From positions 826,188 through 890,187 of the forward strand of contig JANQAB010000002.1 in assembly GCA_024707265.1 (NCBI GenBank): a stretch of 64,000 bases of DNA. The letters run 5' to 3'. Below the pieces are notes generated by a model. The model saw only the letters and a list, made by a program, of their open reading frames with translations. It had not been told where the DNA came from and did no database searches. This DNA comes from Sporocytophaga sp. GTDB lineage: Bacteria > Bacteroidota > Bacteroidia > Cytophagales > Cytophagaceae. The position numbers and the translations under genes were made by a program. Below are positions 1-9,878 of this stretch, piece after piece (within the stretch, counting starts at the first letter, position 1; every line of letters begins with the position of its first letter).

Positions 1-629
1 TTTTAATAATTGATCAAGAAAGCTTCCCTGCCAGTTTTCAGTATAAAAATTTGTATTCCCAAGATTGGTTATCATTCTTGAAAGACCGGGAGATTGGGCG
101 TCGATAAGTCTTTTTGCCATATTTTCCCAATAGGTTAAAGGCTTTTCCGGAGCGCTCAGAATTCCGTTTCTTATAAGATCTTTTATCCAAAGTTTTAACT
201 CATCTATTCCATCACTTACTTTCTGATGTCTTGATTGCTGCCTTTTAGCCTGGGCTACTTCATCCACGGGTTTGTCCTGCTTTTCGGCTTTTTTTCTTCG
301 CGTTGAGCTCTTTTGGCAAGCCATTCCGTTACCCAGTCAGGTGATTCTGAATCAATAAAAGAAGTAGGTGTTTTGGCAAAAAGAAGTAGCAGCCCAATTC
401 CATGTTTGCAGGGAAATTTTCTACTGGGACAACTACATTTGAAAGCAATGTTATTTAGATCAATCTGGGTCTGGTATGGCTTGCTGCCACTGCCTTTGCA
501 CTCGCCCCACAATGCATTTTCATTTTTATAAACAGAAACCCATTTTTCAATTTTTGCGAGGTCTTTACCTGATTTAGCAGAGGCAATGTCAGGAGAGAGC
601 GCAATAACCTGTTCTTCAGACCAACTCAT
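1..629 (-). pseudogene. SWIM zinc-finger protein, frameshifted, partial at window edge
   Basis: The first 124 residues (629 down to 255) contain a SWIM zinc finger, CxCx(n)CxH, seen as CSCPSRKFPCKHG around residues 64-76. SWIM fingers bind zinc and are linked to DNA or protein binding. This reading stops at 255, but from the T7 run at 289-295 (A7 in the gene) the neighbouring frame stays open to base 1. It encodes a natural continuation beginning KAEKQDKPVDEVAQAKRQQ and passing through ELKLWIKDLIRNGIL. Adding one A, or removing two, at the run joins the parts. The protein continues beyond the window. The frameshift is seen directly. Calling it an assembly error is inference from the other cases in this window; a true pseudogene is the alternative. 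Confidence 0.85.
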
Positions 630-989
630 ATTTTGTATAAAAAGTAAAAAAACTTCTTCAATATATATCCAAAAATCCTTTTTTAATAAAGGACAGTGTG
701 TTTTATGATTAAATTATACAGGGTTTTTGAATCAGATGTATTTTCAATTCCATATAGCATATAGCGCTTTTGCTAATAGATTAGATTTTTGGGTTGTAAT
801 TTAAGTTTTTAATTGTCAGGTATTTATTTGTTTTGATAATTATTTCTATGTTATAGACGATTATTGAATGAATCTGTTACATAACCAGAAAAATAAAATC
901 GGATCTTTATAAGTAGGGAATAGGAGAGATAAATATTTGGCTTTATAAAAATTTCTACTCTTCTTTTTATAATTTAAGTTTTGAATGCC
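630..989. other. Intergenic region, about 360 bp
   Basis: This AT-rich stretch lies between the divergently transcribed SWIM-protein gene and the propeller kinase gene. It must hold both promoters. I see no convincing -7 TAnnTTTG box, RNA gene or repeat. Confidence 0.5.
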
Positions 990-3900
990 ATGGCACATAT
1001 TGTTAAAAGAGTATTTTTTGTATTGACTTTTCTTTTAAGTCCTTTCATCCCTGTCTCAGGACAGCAGTATAACTTTCGCAATTTTTCTGTTGAGGATGGA
1101 CTGGCTCAATCTCAAGTGTACTCAATTAGTGAGGATAACAATGGCAACATCTGGTTTGGCACAAGAGGTGGTGGACTCAGTCGTTTTGATGGTATTCAAT
1201 TTTACAACATAACCGTCCAGGAGGGATTGGCCAATAATTACATCAGGACAATTTTGAAAGATCACTCTGGTAATTTGTGGATCGGGACAGATAATGGATT
1301 GTCAAAATACGACGGTTCTAAGTTTATTAGTTACACCGGAAAACATGGTTTGTACAACACTACTGTCAACGCTCTCATTCAGGATCACAAAGGTACTGTG
1401 TGGATTGGAACAGCGGATGGCCTGTTTCATTTTGAGAAAGATACCATAGTTAGGTTTGGACGAAAACTGAATGCCCCAAGATCCAAAATCAATTGTTTGT
1501 TTGAAGACAAAAGTGGAGCTATCTGGGCAGGTACTGATTTTGGGATCTATAAATTCCTGAAGGGGCAGAGTAAATATGAAATGAAACAAATCTCCTCGTC
1601 CGACGGCCTTGCAGGAAATCAGATAACAAATATAAGGCAGGATTCTCTGGGAAGAATTTGGATTTGTACATATAGTGGAGGAGTATCGGTCATTTCAAAT
1701 GGACAAATAAACAACCTTACCAAATCTAACGGTTTACCTGGGAATACCATATATGATTGTCTGGCTACAGACAGTAAAACAATTTGGTTATGTACCTCAA
1801 ATGGAATAGCACGGTTAGAGGATGAATCGGGAGTACTATCTGTTCAGAATATCACAGAGGCAGAAGGACTTGCCAATAACGTTGTGATGTCATTGTATAA
1901 GGATTCTTTTGGAAATATATGGTTTGGTACGTCTGGAGGAGGAATAAGCAAACTAGGCTCAGAGCGGTTCATTCATTATAAGGCAATTAAAGGCGTTTTC
2001 GGAAACTGGGTATATAGTATTCATGAAGACCACCAAGGTAATAAATGGTTCGGAACTTCTGAAGGAGGAGTTACAAAGTATGATGGAAGAGTGTTTAAAA
2101 GGTTTTCTGAAAGAAATGGATTTACAGCATCAAAAGTAAAATATATTTCTGAAGACAATAAGGGAAACCTTTGGATGGGCACCATTGCAGATGGCATATA
2201 CCTTTATAATGGGAAATCATTCAGGAACTTTAATAAGAAAAGCGGCCTCAGTAGTAACTTTATAAATTATATTCATTGTGATACAAGTGGAATTATCTGG
2301 CTGGCCACTGCAGGTGGAGGAATTGACTTTCTGATACCATATAATAATACATTTAAGATAAAACATATCACTAAGAAAAATGGATTGTCCGGAGACAGAT
2401 ATAATACATTAATAAAAGATAACTCTGGGGCTATTTGGGCAGGCAGCACTGATAATGGACTATCAATGATTGAACCTGATGAAAATTTCGAATTGAAGAT
2501 TACAAACTTTGACGTCACTGATGGAATAAGAAATAATTCTATTCGGTGTTCTGCAAAAGACTTAAAAGGTAACCTCTATTTTGGAACTGCTGATGCCGGA
2601 ATTGTAAAATATCAAAAGGGGAAATTTTCATTCATAAGCAGTTCTCAGGGATTATCATCCAATAATATTTATTCTCTTATATTTGATAATGAAGGCAAGC
2701 TATGGGCCGGAAGTGAGAAAGGAATAGACAGAATTGAGCTTGATAAAGATTCAGACGTTATAGCTGTAAGGCATTTTGGTAAGGCAGAAGGTTTTATCGG
2801 AATAGAAACCATTCAGAATGCTGTTTGTAAAGATCATGAAGGTAATGTATGGTTTGGAAGTATAAAGTCTGCCACGGTATTTAATAATGCAAAAGAACTT
2901 TCTGTAAAGCGACCTTTAGTGCATATAACAGGAATGAATTTATTTTATAATCGAATAGAGAATACTTCTTTCGGAAAGGATCTTGCAAAATGGTATCCTG
3001 TTCCTGAACATTTAGTCTTGCCTTATGATCAGAATCACCTCACTTTCGAGTTTATTGGAATTGAACAGGTGAATCCGGAAGCTGTTCAATATAAATGGAA
3101 ACTTAGTGGTTTTGATCAGGACTGGTCACCGGCTTCAAAGAAAAGAGAAGCAGTCTATTCTAACTTGCCTGCCGGACATTATACATTTGAAGTTGCTGCT
3201 TCCAATGAATTGGGGAATTGGTCTGAAGTACCGGCTAGCTTTAATTTCGTAATAAAACCTCCCTTCTGGAAAACCTGGTGGTTTACACTTATAATTCTCA
3301 TTGCTTTGGCAATAGTATTGCGGATGGCAACCCGATATGCAATAAGGCGCTTACATGACCAGAATGAACGAGAGAGACTTAAGCTTGAGACAGACAGAAA
3401 CTTATTGGAGCTTGAGCAAAAGGCCTTGCGGATGCAGATGAATCCCCACTTTTTATTCAATTGCCTGAATTCTATAAAAGGACTTATAGCCGAAGATAAA
3501 AACAATGAAGCAAAGATCTATCTCTCGAAGTTTGCGAAACTGATGAGAACGATGCTGGATCATTCGGCGGATTCATTTGTCAGTTTGGAGAATGAAATAG
3601 CTTCATTACAGAATTATGTTGAGCTTGAAAAGCTTAGCAGGGAAGATAGATTTCAGTTTAAGGTTGAAGTTGAAGATTCAATAGACAAAGAATTCACAGG
3701 GTTGCCACCAATGTTAATACAACCATTTGTTGAAAATGCCATTATACATGGCCTGACTTCAAAATCATCAAAAGGTATAGTGGTTGTTTCTTTCAATATG
3801 GAAGGAGATTATTTGAAATGTACTATAGAAGATAATGGAGTGGGGAGAGAGAAGGCGAAGATGTTAAAAGATGAATCGATTACCAAACACAAATCTGCTG

Positions 3901-4049
3901 CCATTTCAGTAACCCAGGAGCGTTTAAATATTCTGAACAGGAAACTGAATCAAAAGGAAATGAAAATTCAGATTACTGACCTTAAAGATCAGAATGAGCA
4001 GCCGGCGGGCACCAGAGTAGAATTGTTTGTTCCATTTCAGCAATTATGA
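990..4049 (+). CDS. Hybrid beta-propeller sensor histidine kinase (Reg_prop, Y_Y_Y, LytS-type kinase)
   Basis: This is a membrane sensor kinase. A signal peptide covers about residues 1-25. It is followed by roughly a dozen beta-propeller repeats of the type D..GN.W.GT..GL...DG (to about residue 640), a Y_Y_Y domain (about 690-760), one membrane helix (about 763-785), a short coiled coil and a His_kinase domain with QMNPHFLFN (His near residue 820). A HATPase domain ends the protein (DNGVGRE near the G1 box). In this family the periplasmic propeller senses an extracellular cue, often glycans, and the cytoplasmic part phosphorylates a LytTR regulator. The next gene overlaps it by 4 bp and encodes such a regulator. 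A TTG at 981 is also in frame, but the ATG at 990 gives a normal signal peptide. No receiver is fused, so it is not a full one-protein hybrid system. Confidence 0.93.
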   Translation: MAHIVKRVFFVLTFLLSPFIPVSGQQYNFRNFSVEDGLAQSQVYSISEDNNGNIWFGTRGGGLSRFDGIQFYNITVQEGLANNYIRTILKDHSGNLWIGTDNGLSKYDGSKFISYTGKHGLYNTTVNALIQDHKGTVWIGTADGLFHFEKDTIVRFGRKLNAPRSKINCLFEDKSGAIWAGTDFGIYKFLKGQSKYEMKQISSSDGLAGNQITNIRQDSLGRIWICTYSGGVSVISNGQINNLTKSNGLPGNTIYDCLATDSKTIWLCTSNGIARLEDESGVLSVQNITEAEGLANNVVMSLYKDSFGNIWFGTSGGGISKLGSERFIHYKAIKGVFGNWVYSIHEDHQGNKWFGTSEGGVTKYDGRVFKRFSERNGFTASKVKYISEDNKGNLWMGTIADGIYLYNGKSFRNFNKKSGLSSNFINYIHCDTSGIIWLATAGGGIDFLIPYNNTFKIKHITKKNGLSGDRYNTLIKDNSGAIWAGSTDNGLSMIEPDENFELKITNFDVTDGIRNNSIRCSAKDLKGNLYFGTADAGIVKYQKGKFSFISSSQGLSSNNIYSLIFDNEGKLWAGSEKGIDRIELDKDSDVIAVRHFGKAEGFIGIETIQNAVCKDHEGNVWFGSIKSATVFNNAKELSVKRPLVHITGMNLFYNRIENTSFGKDLAKWYPVPEHLVLPYDQNHLTFEFIGIEQVNPEAVQYKWKLSGFDQDWSPASKKREAVYSNLPAGHYTFEVAASNELGNWSEVPASFNFVIKPPFWKTWWFTLIILIALAIVLRMATRYAIRRLHDQNERERLKLETDRNLLELEQKALRMQMNPHFLFNCLNSIKGLIAEDKNNEAKIYLSKFAKLMRTMLDHSADSFVSLENEIASLQNYVELEKLSREDRFQFKVEVEDSIDKEFTGLPPMLIQPFVENAIIHGLTSKSSKGIVVVSFNMEGDYLKCTIEDNGVGREKAKMLKDESITKHKSAAISVTQERLNILNRKLNQKEMKIQITDLKDQNEQPAGTRVELFVPFQQL

Positions 4050-4801
4050 TAAAAGCTTTAATTATAGATGATGTTGAGAAAGCCAGGGTGGCTTTAAAAA
4101 GCGATATAAAAACTTATTGCCTGGAGGTTGATGTAATCGGGGAGGCTGATGGGGTAGAATCAGGTTTGAAGCTTATAAAAGCTACCATGCCTGATGTTGT
4201 TTTTCTTGATATTAAGATGTCTGATGGCAGTGGGTTTGATTTGATAGATAAAATAAAACGGGAAGGTCCTGTCACATTTCAGATTATATTTACGACTGCT
4301 TACAATGAATTTGCTATTAAAGCTTTTAAGTTCAGTGCAATAGACTATCTTCTGAAGCCTGTAGATCCTGATGACCTGGTGCAGGCTGTAAAGAAGATCA
4401 GGAAAAGCGAACCTAAGGATCACCTCTCTGAAAATCTGAATCTGCTTCTTGAAAATATAAAAGGTATGCAGGCTGTCGGTAAAAGAATTGCTTTAAATAG
4501 TATCGAAAAGGTTCAGCTGGTAAATGTTGCAGATATTATACAATGTGAATCACAGAAAAACTACACTTTATTTTATCTGTCAAATCGTAAACAAATCCTT
4601 GTAACCAAAACACTTAAAGAATTTGAAGAAATGCTGGAAGGGGATGGCTTTCTGCGTGTTCATCATTCGCATCTCATTAACCTTAAGCATTTGAAGGAAT
4701 ATGTTAAAACAGATGGAGGATATGCTGTAATGTCTGATAATTCTCAGGTTCCTGTTTCTGTGAGAAAAAGAGAGCAGTTGCTGAGAATCCTTGGTGTGTA
4801 A
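4046..4801 (+). CDS. LytTR-family response regulator
   Basis: The 251-residue protein has an N-terminal receiver (phospho-acceptor Asp in VFLDIKMSDG, near residue 55, with conserved T and K further on in FTTAYNEFA and YLLKPV). A C-terminal LytTR DNA-binding domain spans about residues 145-250 and includes FLRVHHSHLINL. It overlaps the kinase stop codon by 4 bp (ATGA), so the two are translationally coupled and form a cognate pair. It should bind direct-repeat operators as a phosphorylated dimer. Targets cannot be read from the sequence. Confidence 0.95.
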   Translation: MIKALIIDDVEKARVALKSDIKTYCLEVDVIGEADGVESGLKLIKATMPDVVFLDIKMSDGSGFDLIDKIKREGPVTFQIIFTTAYNEFAIKAFKFSAIDYLLKPVDPDDLVQAVKKIRKSEPKDHLSENLNLLLENIKGMQAVGKRIALNSIEKVQLVNVADIIQCESQKNYTLFYLSNRKQILVTKTLKEFEEMLEGDGFLRVHHSHLINLKHLKEYVKTDGGYAVMSDNSQVPVSVRKREQLLRILGV

Positions 4802-4816
4802 TGTTTTTTACCATTT

Positions 4817-5035
4817 GTAGAGACGCCATGCATGGCGTCTAAGGAGTTGTGGTATTGGGACAGTCCTTCATATTCAAGATGTTTTTTTATTTATTTGTTG
4901 CTTATATGAAAGGTAATATTAATGCCTATCATGTTTCAAATATCACAGATACTTTATGTTTTTTTTGCCTGTTTGAATAATCAATATTATGTCTTTTTAT
5001 CATAGTTTCAGAGACGCCATGCATGGCGTCTCTAC
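4817..5035. mobile_element. MITE-like element, 219 bp, with 24-bp palindromic inverted ends
   Basis: The palindrome AGACGCCATGCATGGCGTCT occurs at 4821-4840 and 5012-5031. The left copy is preceded by GTAG (4817-4820) and the right copy is followed by CTAC (5032-5035), so the two 24-bp ends are perfect inverted repeats of each other. The 171 bp between them hold no ORF. No target-site duplication is evident (CCATTT on the left, GGAAAC on the right). The element sits between the LytTR gene and the TPR operon. It may be a non-autonomous transposon or a REP-type element; I see no transposase in the window. Confidence 0.55.
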
Positions 5036-5152
5036 GGAAACAATTAATCAATTCAACCTGACAGTTAATAGACAGATGTCGTCATATATTTAATCTACCT
5101 GATTTTCAATTGTACCCTTTTTATTTTTAGGTTTTACTTAAAAGATAAACAT

Positions 5153-6103
5153 ATGGGTAAAACTATCAAAATAGGGTTTGCATTTATATTTTGTTTCTGC
5201 TTCAATACCGGATATTCCTGTATTAATGAATATGAAGAGGATTATACCAGACTGGATGGCTCCCACAAACATATTACAAATGAGTTTGAAGGTTCGGATG
5301 GATATTACTTTTCTAATGAAATTGACATGGAAGTTGAGATGAAGCGTTTTCATGATTTGAAAAAAAGAGAGGATTTTAAAGGCAGATCAGATTACGCAGC
5401 GGTTTTATTGAAATTAGGTAAAACGAAAGAGGCTTTAGAAATTCTTGAAAACCTTGTTCAAAAATATTCCAATGAATATAACATAGTTGTAAATCTTGGC
5501 ACAGCTTATGAACTGAACAATAATCCGGAACTTGCACTCAAATATATCAGTAAAGCTATCAAGCTAAATCCCCTTTCCCATAATGAGTCTGAGTGGATTC
5601 ATGAAGAAATACTTAAAGCCAAAATAGCTTTAAAAACCAATCCGGAATATTTGAAGCAAAATAGCATTCTTAATCTTAAGATTCCAGGTGATATTAAAGC
5701 ATATTATAAATCATTGAATGAAGAAAAGAGGCTACAATTATTTGATGTAAAGAATCAATTGTTATGGCAATTGAAGGAAAGAATAGCTCTGGTTGCTCCC
5801 CCAGACCCTTTGGTAGCAGATCTACTTTTTGATTTCGCAAATCTTGTTGCTATCACTGAATCTATCGAAATCGCTATTCCAATTTATAATCAATCATTAA
5901 GATATCTACCTGAAAACTTAAATGAAGTTCTGGAAAGACGTGACTCATTGATCCGCATGACTTATTGGACGAGTATTCGAAGATATATTTATCTGCTGGT
6001 TGTAATTTCATTTCTGTTTATGGGTTTATTCTTTTTAATCAAAAGAAAAAAGAAATTAAAAGCCAGGAAAGAAGTGGCTAGGAAAACTATGGAAACGTTA
6101 TGA
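5153..6103 (+). CDS. TPR protein with signal peptide and C-terminal membrane helix
   Basis: The 316-residue protein starts with a signal peptide (about 1-23, ending near GYSC). It has tetratricopeptide repeats at about residues 78-160 (SDYAAVLLKLGKTKEALEIL and a following pair) and a single membrane helix near residues 280-300, followed by a lysine-rich cytoplasmic tail. The topology is periplasmic TPR with a C-terminal anchor. It heads a three-gene operon: its stop overlaps the start of the VanW-like gene by 4 bp. TPRs usually scaffold other proteins, so it may organise the two downstream envelope proteins. That role is inferred from context only. Confidence 0.8.
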   Translation: MGKTIKIGFAFIFCFCFNTGYSCINEYEEDYTRLDGSHKHITNEFEGSDGYYFSNEIDMEVEMKRFHDLKKREDFKGRSDYAAVLLKLGKTKEALEILENLVQKYSNEYNIVVNLGTAYELNNNPELALKYISKAIKLNPLSHNESEWIHEEILKAKIALKTNPEYLKQNSILNLKIPGDIKAYYKSLNEEKRLQLFDVKNQLLWQLKERIALVAPPDPLVADLLFDFANLVAITESIEIAIPIYNQSLRYLPENLNEVLERRDSLIRMTYWTSIRRYIYLLVVISFLFMGLFFLIKRKKKLKARKEVARKTMETL

Positions 6104-6924
6104 AAGGAAAACTCTTGTGTGAAATTCATCCTTTTTTCTATTTCTTATCAGTAAGGGAAAAACGAATAAGAAGATATATAGCCTGGCATTTTGATAAGAA
6201 AGAATATGCTTTGATGTTATCCCATTACAATCTTCCATTCAGAGTAAAGAAGCATCAGTCTGTGCTTATCAGAAAATTGGGTGATTCAGATATGATCCTG
6301 CAATACAATAAAGTTGAAAACATTCGAATTGCAATTAAGAATATCAATGGAGTTGTAATAAGGCCAGGTGAAACATTTTCATTTTGCAGGCTTGTTGGCA
6401 ATCCTACCGCAAAGAGAGGTTTTCTTAAGGGAATGGAGCTTTCAAGAGGAAAGGCAAGAGCGGGAGTTGGTGGAGGCATTTGTCAGATAGCCAATCTGAT
6501 TCACTGGCTGGTGTTGCATAGTCCGCTCACGATTACAGAAAGACACCATCATAGCTTCGATCCTTTTCCTGATGATGGTCGAGTATTGCCATTCGGAAGC
6601 GGCGCATCTGTATTTTACAACTATATTGATTATCAGTTTGAGAATAATACATCACATACTTTTCAGTTAAGGCTATGGCTTTCAGAGAAGCTTCTTGAAG
6701 GCGAACTTAGAATAGATGAAGAACTGCCTTATGCTTATCATATCTACGAAAGAAGGCATGAATTTCTGAAGAAGGATGAAAAATATTTCAGGACAAATGA
6801 AATATGGAGAAAGAAAATAGATAAGTATGGAGGAGGTAAGGTGCTTGAAGATGAACAGATGTATTCAAATTTTGCAGAAGTGAAATATATACCCGAAGTG
6901 TTTAAATCAGAAAATAATTTATGA
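6100..6924 (+). CDS. VanW-family protein
   Basis: The 274-residue protein matches the VanW family core: a GETFSFCRLVGNPTAKRGF-type segment, then GGGICQIANLIHWLVLHSPL, then RHHHSFDPFPDDGRVLPFG. VanW proteins occur in some vancomycin-resistance clusters and widely elsewhere. Their biochemical role is not established, although a cell-wall link is generally assumed. No signal peptide is evident. It overlaps the TPR gene upstream and the L,D-transpeptidase downstream by 4 bp each, which supports a role in peptidoglycan remodelling. It should not be read as a resistance gene: no VanA/B-type ligase, VanH or VanX is nearby. Confidence 0.85.
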   Translation: MKGKLLCEIHPFFYFLSVREKRIRRYIAWHFDKKEYALMLSHYNLPFRVKKHQSVLIRKLGDSDMILQYNKVENIRIAIKNINGVVIRPGETFSFCRLVGNPTAKRGFLKGMELSRGKARAGVGGGICQIANLIHWLVLHSPLTITERHHHSFDPFPDDGRVLPFGSGASVFYNYIDYQFENNTSHTFQLRLWLSEKLLEGELRIDEELPYAYHIYERRHEFLKKDEKYFRTNEIWRKKIDKYGGGKVLEDEQMYSNFAEVKYIPEVFKSENNL

Positions 6925-7442
6925 AAAAAGTGATTATTCCTCTGACTTTGGTCTCTATAATTCTAACTTCTATGTTCTTTATAGGAAAAGGAAAAAGCCA
7001 GAATAAAATCCAAGATATTCGGATTGATAAAGTTCTTGTGCTAAAGTCTAAACGAGAAATGTATTTGTTAAGTAATGGTAATAAAGTAAAAACTTATAAG
7101 ATTGCCCTTGGGGAGCATCCGATAGGTCACAAAGTGAAGGAAGGAGATGAAAGAACTCCGGAAGGAATCTACACCCTGGATTGGAGAAATAATAAAAGCA
7201 GTTGCTATAAATCCATCCACATTTCTTATCCGAATGCTACAGATATAAAAAAAGCTAAAGAGTTGAAAGTAACTCCAGGAGGGAGCATTATGATTCATGG
7301 TCTCCATCCTTCAATTAAATGGATGGGTAATTTTCATTCAAGATATGATTGGACGAACGGTTGTATCGCAGTTTCAAATGACGAAATGGATGAAATCTGG
7401 AGTTTGATTAAATATGGAACACCGATTGAGATAAGGAAATAA
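6921..7442 (+). CDS. L,D-transpeptidase (YkuD domain)
   Basis: The 173-residue protein has an N-terminal signal anchor (about 4-22) and a YkuD catalytic domain. The active-site pattern is clear: HG at residues 126-127 (SIMIHGLHP) and TNGCIAVS with the catalytic Cys near residue 148. The usual motif is SHGC-R; here the residue before GC is Asn and the Arg is replaced by Ala, a mild deviation. The family forms 3-3 cross-links in peptidoglycan or attaches proteins to it, in the periplasm. It ends a coupled operon with TPR and VanW-like genes and is followed by a clear intrinsic terminator. Confidence 0.9.
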   Translation: MKKVIIPLTLVSIILTSMFFIGKGKSQNKIQDIRIDKVLVLKSKREMYLLSNGNKVKTYKIALGEHPIGHKVKEGDERTPEGIYTLDWRNNKSSCYKSIHISYPNATDIKKAKELKVTPGGSIMIHGLHPSIKWMGNFHSRYDWTNGCIAVSNDEMDEIWSLIKYGTPIEIRK

Positions 7443-7469
7443 TATTTTTTTTAGGGGACCTGTTGATTT

Positions 7470-7502
7470 AAGAGGTTCTGTTTTATGGAACCTCTTATTT
7501 TT
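7470..7502 (+). terminator. Intrinsic terminator after the L,D-transpeptidase operon
   Basis: A 9-bp perfect stem, AAGAGGTTC (7470-7478) with GAACCTCTT (7488-7496), is followed by ATTTTTT on the + strand. It overlaps the last codons of the convergent pbpC gene. Confidence 0.8.
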
Positions 7503-9868
7503 TGATACGCTCGATAATTTCAAAGTGTTGGTTTACAGATGTACCATTTCCGTCTATGACCGTCAGCACGTGCTTTCCCTCAGATGGGTTCATTGCCATT
7601 TCATGGATACCTGTTGTTTCCCCAATAAACTGATCATCCAGATGCCAGTATACAGTTTTATTATTAAGTCCTGAACTAACCTGAAGTATCACCTTACTTC
7701 GAGTTCCGTCCAGATTTACAGGTACATATATTTTACTGTTTTTTCGAGGGTAGATGATGTCTAGTGTCTTCTGATCATTTGAGTTTTGTTCATTACAGTC
7801 TTCTTTAAAGTCTGGTAAAACGGAATAATCAGCATTACGATTCTTGTAGTATAACTCTTGTGCAGGAGGTAACACAAACCAGGAACGTCGAATCATATCG
7901 CTTGGAGCATAGCAGCTTACTTGAACCTGATATTTTTCTGAGGCATCTAAATTAACCATTTGATGATAGGGGCAAGCATTGACTTTAATTCCTGATTTTG
8001 GAGCAAACATATTGTGAGTATCAGTGCATAGATCCGTTGCTCTATGTCCACTTTGTTTGCAGACCATTATTTCTGTCATATCCTCTACAGGTTTTCTAAA
8101 CCATTGAGTATTTGATTTAAGGCCACTGAACAAATCAAATAGTACAGGTGCTGCAGCTGCTATGCCTGTTAAATCAGGTCTTCCTTCTCCGTTTGCATTT
8201 CCAGCCCACACAACAATGGTGTATCTAGGGGAGCAACCTACAGCCCATGCATCACGGAAACCAAAGCTAGTACCAGTCTTCCAGGCCATTTTCGAATTGT
8301 CATAAGTCTGCCAGTTACTTTCCATATTGGGCCTGACTACCTCTGCCATGGCTTCAAACATATACCAGATAGAGGAGGGGGTTATTTTATAACCTTTTGT
8401 ATCGACAGATGATGATTTTTTTGGTATGCCATCATAACAGAAAGTAATACTTTTTTCCTTTTTAGAATTTACATTAGCTGCATTGTTCAGTTGTCTGGCC
8501 AGACTTGAATAGACGATACCAATGTCTTCCATGCTGACTTCTGCACCACCCAATATAATAGAAAGACCATAATGTCTGGCATGAGCATTCAATGAATTGA
8601 TGCCAAGTTCTTTGAGATTCTTTAAGAATTTTTCCGGCCCGTATTGATTGAGCATATACACTGAAGGAATATTGAGTGATTTTGAAATGGCAACATTTAC
8701 AGGTACTGCTCCTTCATAGGTTTTGTCAAAATTTTTAGGTGTAAATCCTCCGAAGTTTACCGGTATATCCGAGATAAGTGTATGAGGTAGCAGATATCCT
8801 TCATTGAGCATCATGGCATAAAGCAATGGTTTTAGAATGCTTCCTGTACTTCTTTTTGAGGTGATGATATCAACATGATTGCCATTCTCCATCTTTTCCG
8901 GTGAAGTATTGCCCACGTATGAAAGAATGTTTCCGGATTCGTTTTCAATGATCAAAGCTGCAAGGTTGTGAATACTGTTTTCGGCCAGACGATGATGGTG
9001 CTTATGGATTATTTTCTGTGTGTATTCTTGTATGTTTTTGTCAATGGTTGAATGATATACAGCTGCATCATTAGGAAAGGTTTTAAATTTCTTTTTTATA
9101 CGTTCCACCAAATGAGGAGCTTTGTCTTCCAGCTTTAAAGGATTCTCCGGAAGTGGTTCTTGTCTGGAGAGCTCAAATGTTAGAGAATCAATGATTGATG
9201 AGTCCTTAAGTTTTTCCAGAAGTTTATCGCGTTTTCTCTTTAATGTCTTTCTGTTTCTACCTGGATGTATTAATCCCGGAGCATTGGGAAGTACAGCAAG
9301 GGTGGCTGTTTCAGCCCAGGATAAGTGATGTGGGCTTCTGCCGAAATATTTCCATGAAGCAGCTTCAAGGCCAACGATGTTTCCTCCGAATGGAGCATTG
9401 GAAGCATAAAGGTTTAAAATTTCTTCTTTAGAATATTGTATTTCAAGTCTGGTTGCCCAAATCATTTCAATAAACTTTTCATATAAGGTTCTTGATTTTC
9501 CCTTTCTTGAAAGCCGTATGACCTGCATGCTAATGGTGCTTCCTCCACTTATAATAGAACTTTTCTTGATGTTTATTTTAATAGCTCTGAATAAAGCTAA
9601 AATATCTATACCAGGGTGGTAATAAAATCTCTTATCTTCAAAGCATACCAATGCCTTTTTGAATTTATCAGGAATGTTATTGTCGCTTGGAAACCTCCAT
9701 TGTCCATCATCTGCTATTCTTGCACTGAGTAACAGATTATTTCTGTCAGTCAGTATAGTTGCAAAAGGGTTTGTAAATAAAGGGCTCGGAAGGCAATGCC
9801 AATAAATTATGGTAATGCTCAGGAGAAATACAATCAATGCATTTCTCCTGGCTTTTTTTAATGTTCAT
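7495..9868 (-). CDS. pbpC: Penicillin-binding protein 1C (glycosyltransferase/transpeptidase), start region probably frameshifted
   Basis: This bifunctional peptidoglycan synthase has a membrane anchor, a GT51 glycosyltransferase domain (catalytic Glu in FEDKRFYYHPGID near residue 67; GGSTISMQVIRL), and a transpeptidase domain with SILK near 333, SLN and KTGT near 519. A C-terminal domain of the BiPBP_C type follows. At 780 residues it matches the E. coli PbpC length. The open frame begins only at a TTG (9837). Removing one base from the T7 run at 9853-9859 instead gives an ATG at 9868 and an N-terminus MNIKKARRNALIVFLL, a typical basic cytoplasmic tail before the helix, so I use 9868. It lies 10 bp downstream of the alpha-2-macroglobulin gene, the usual partner arrangement. 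Confidence 0.9.
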
Positions 9869-9878
9869 CAACATTGTA

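Noticed and set aside
981..989. TTG at 981 as start of the propeller kinase
   Set aside because: ATG at 990 gives a complete signal peptide and is the more common start.
5153..7442. Vancomycin-resistance cluster
   Set aside because: Only a VanW-like gene is present; ligase, dehydrogenase and dipeptidase genes are absent.
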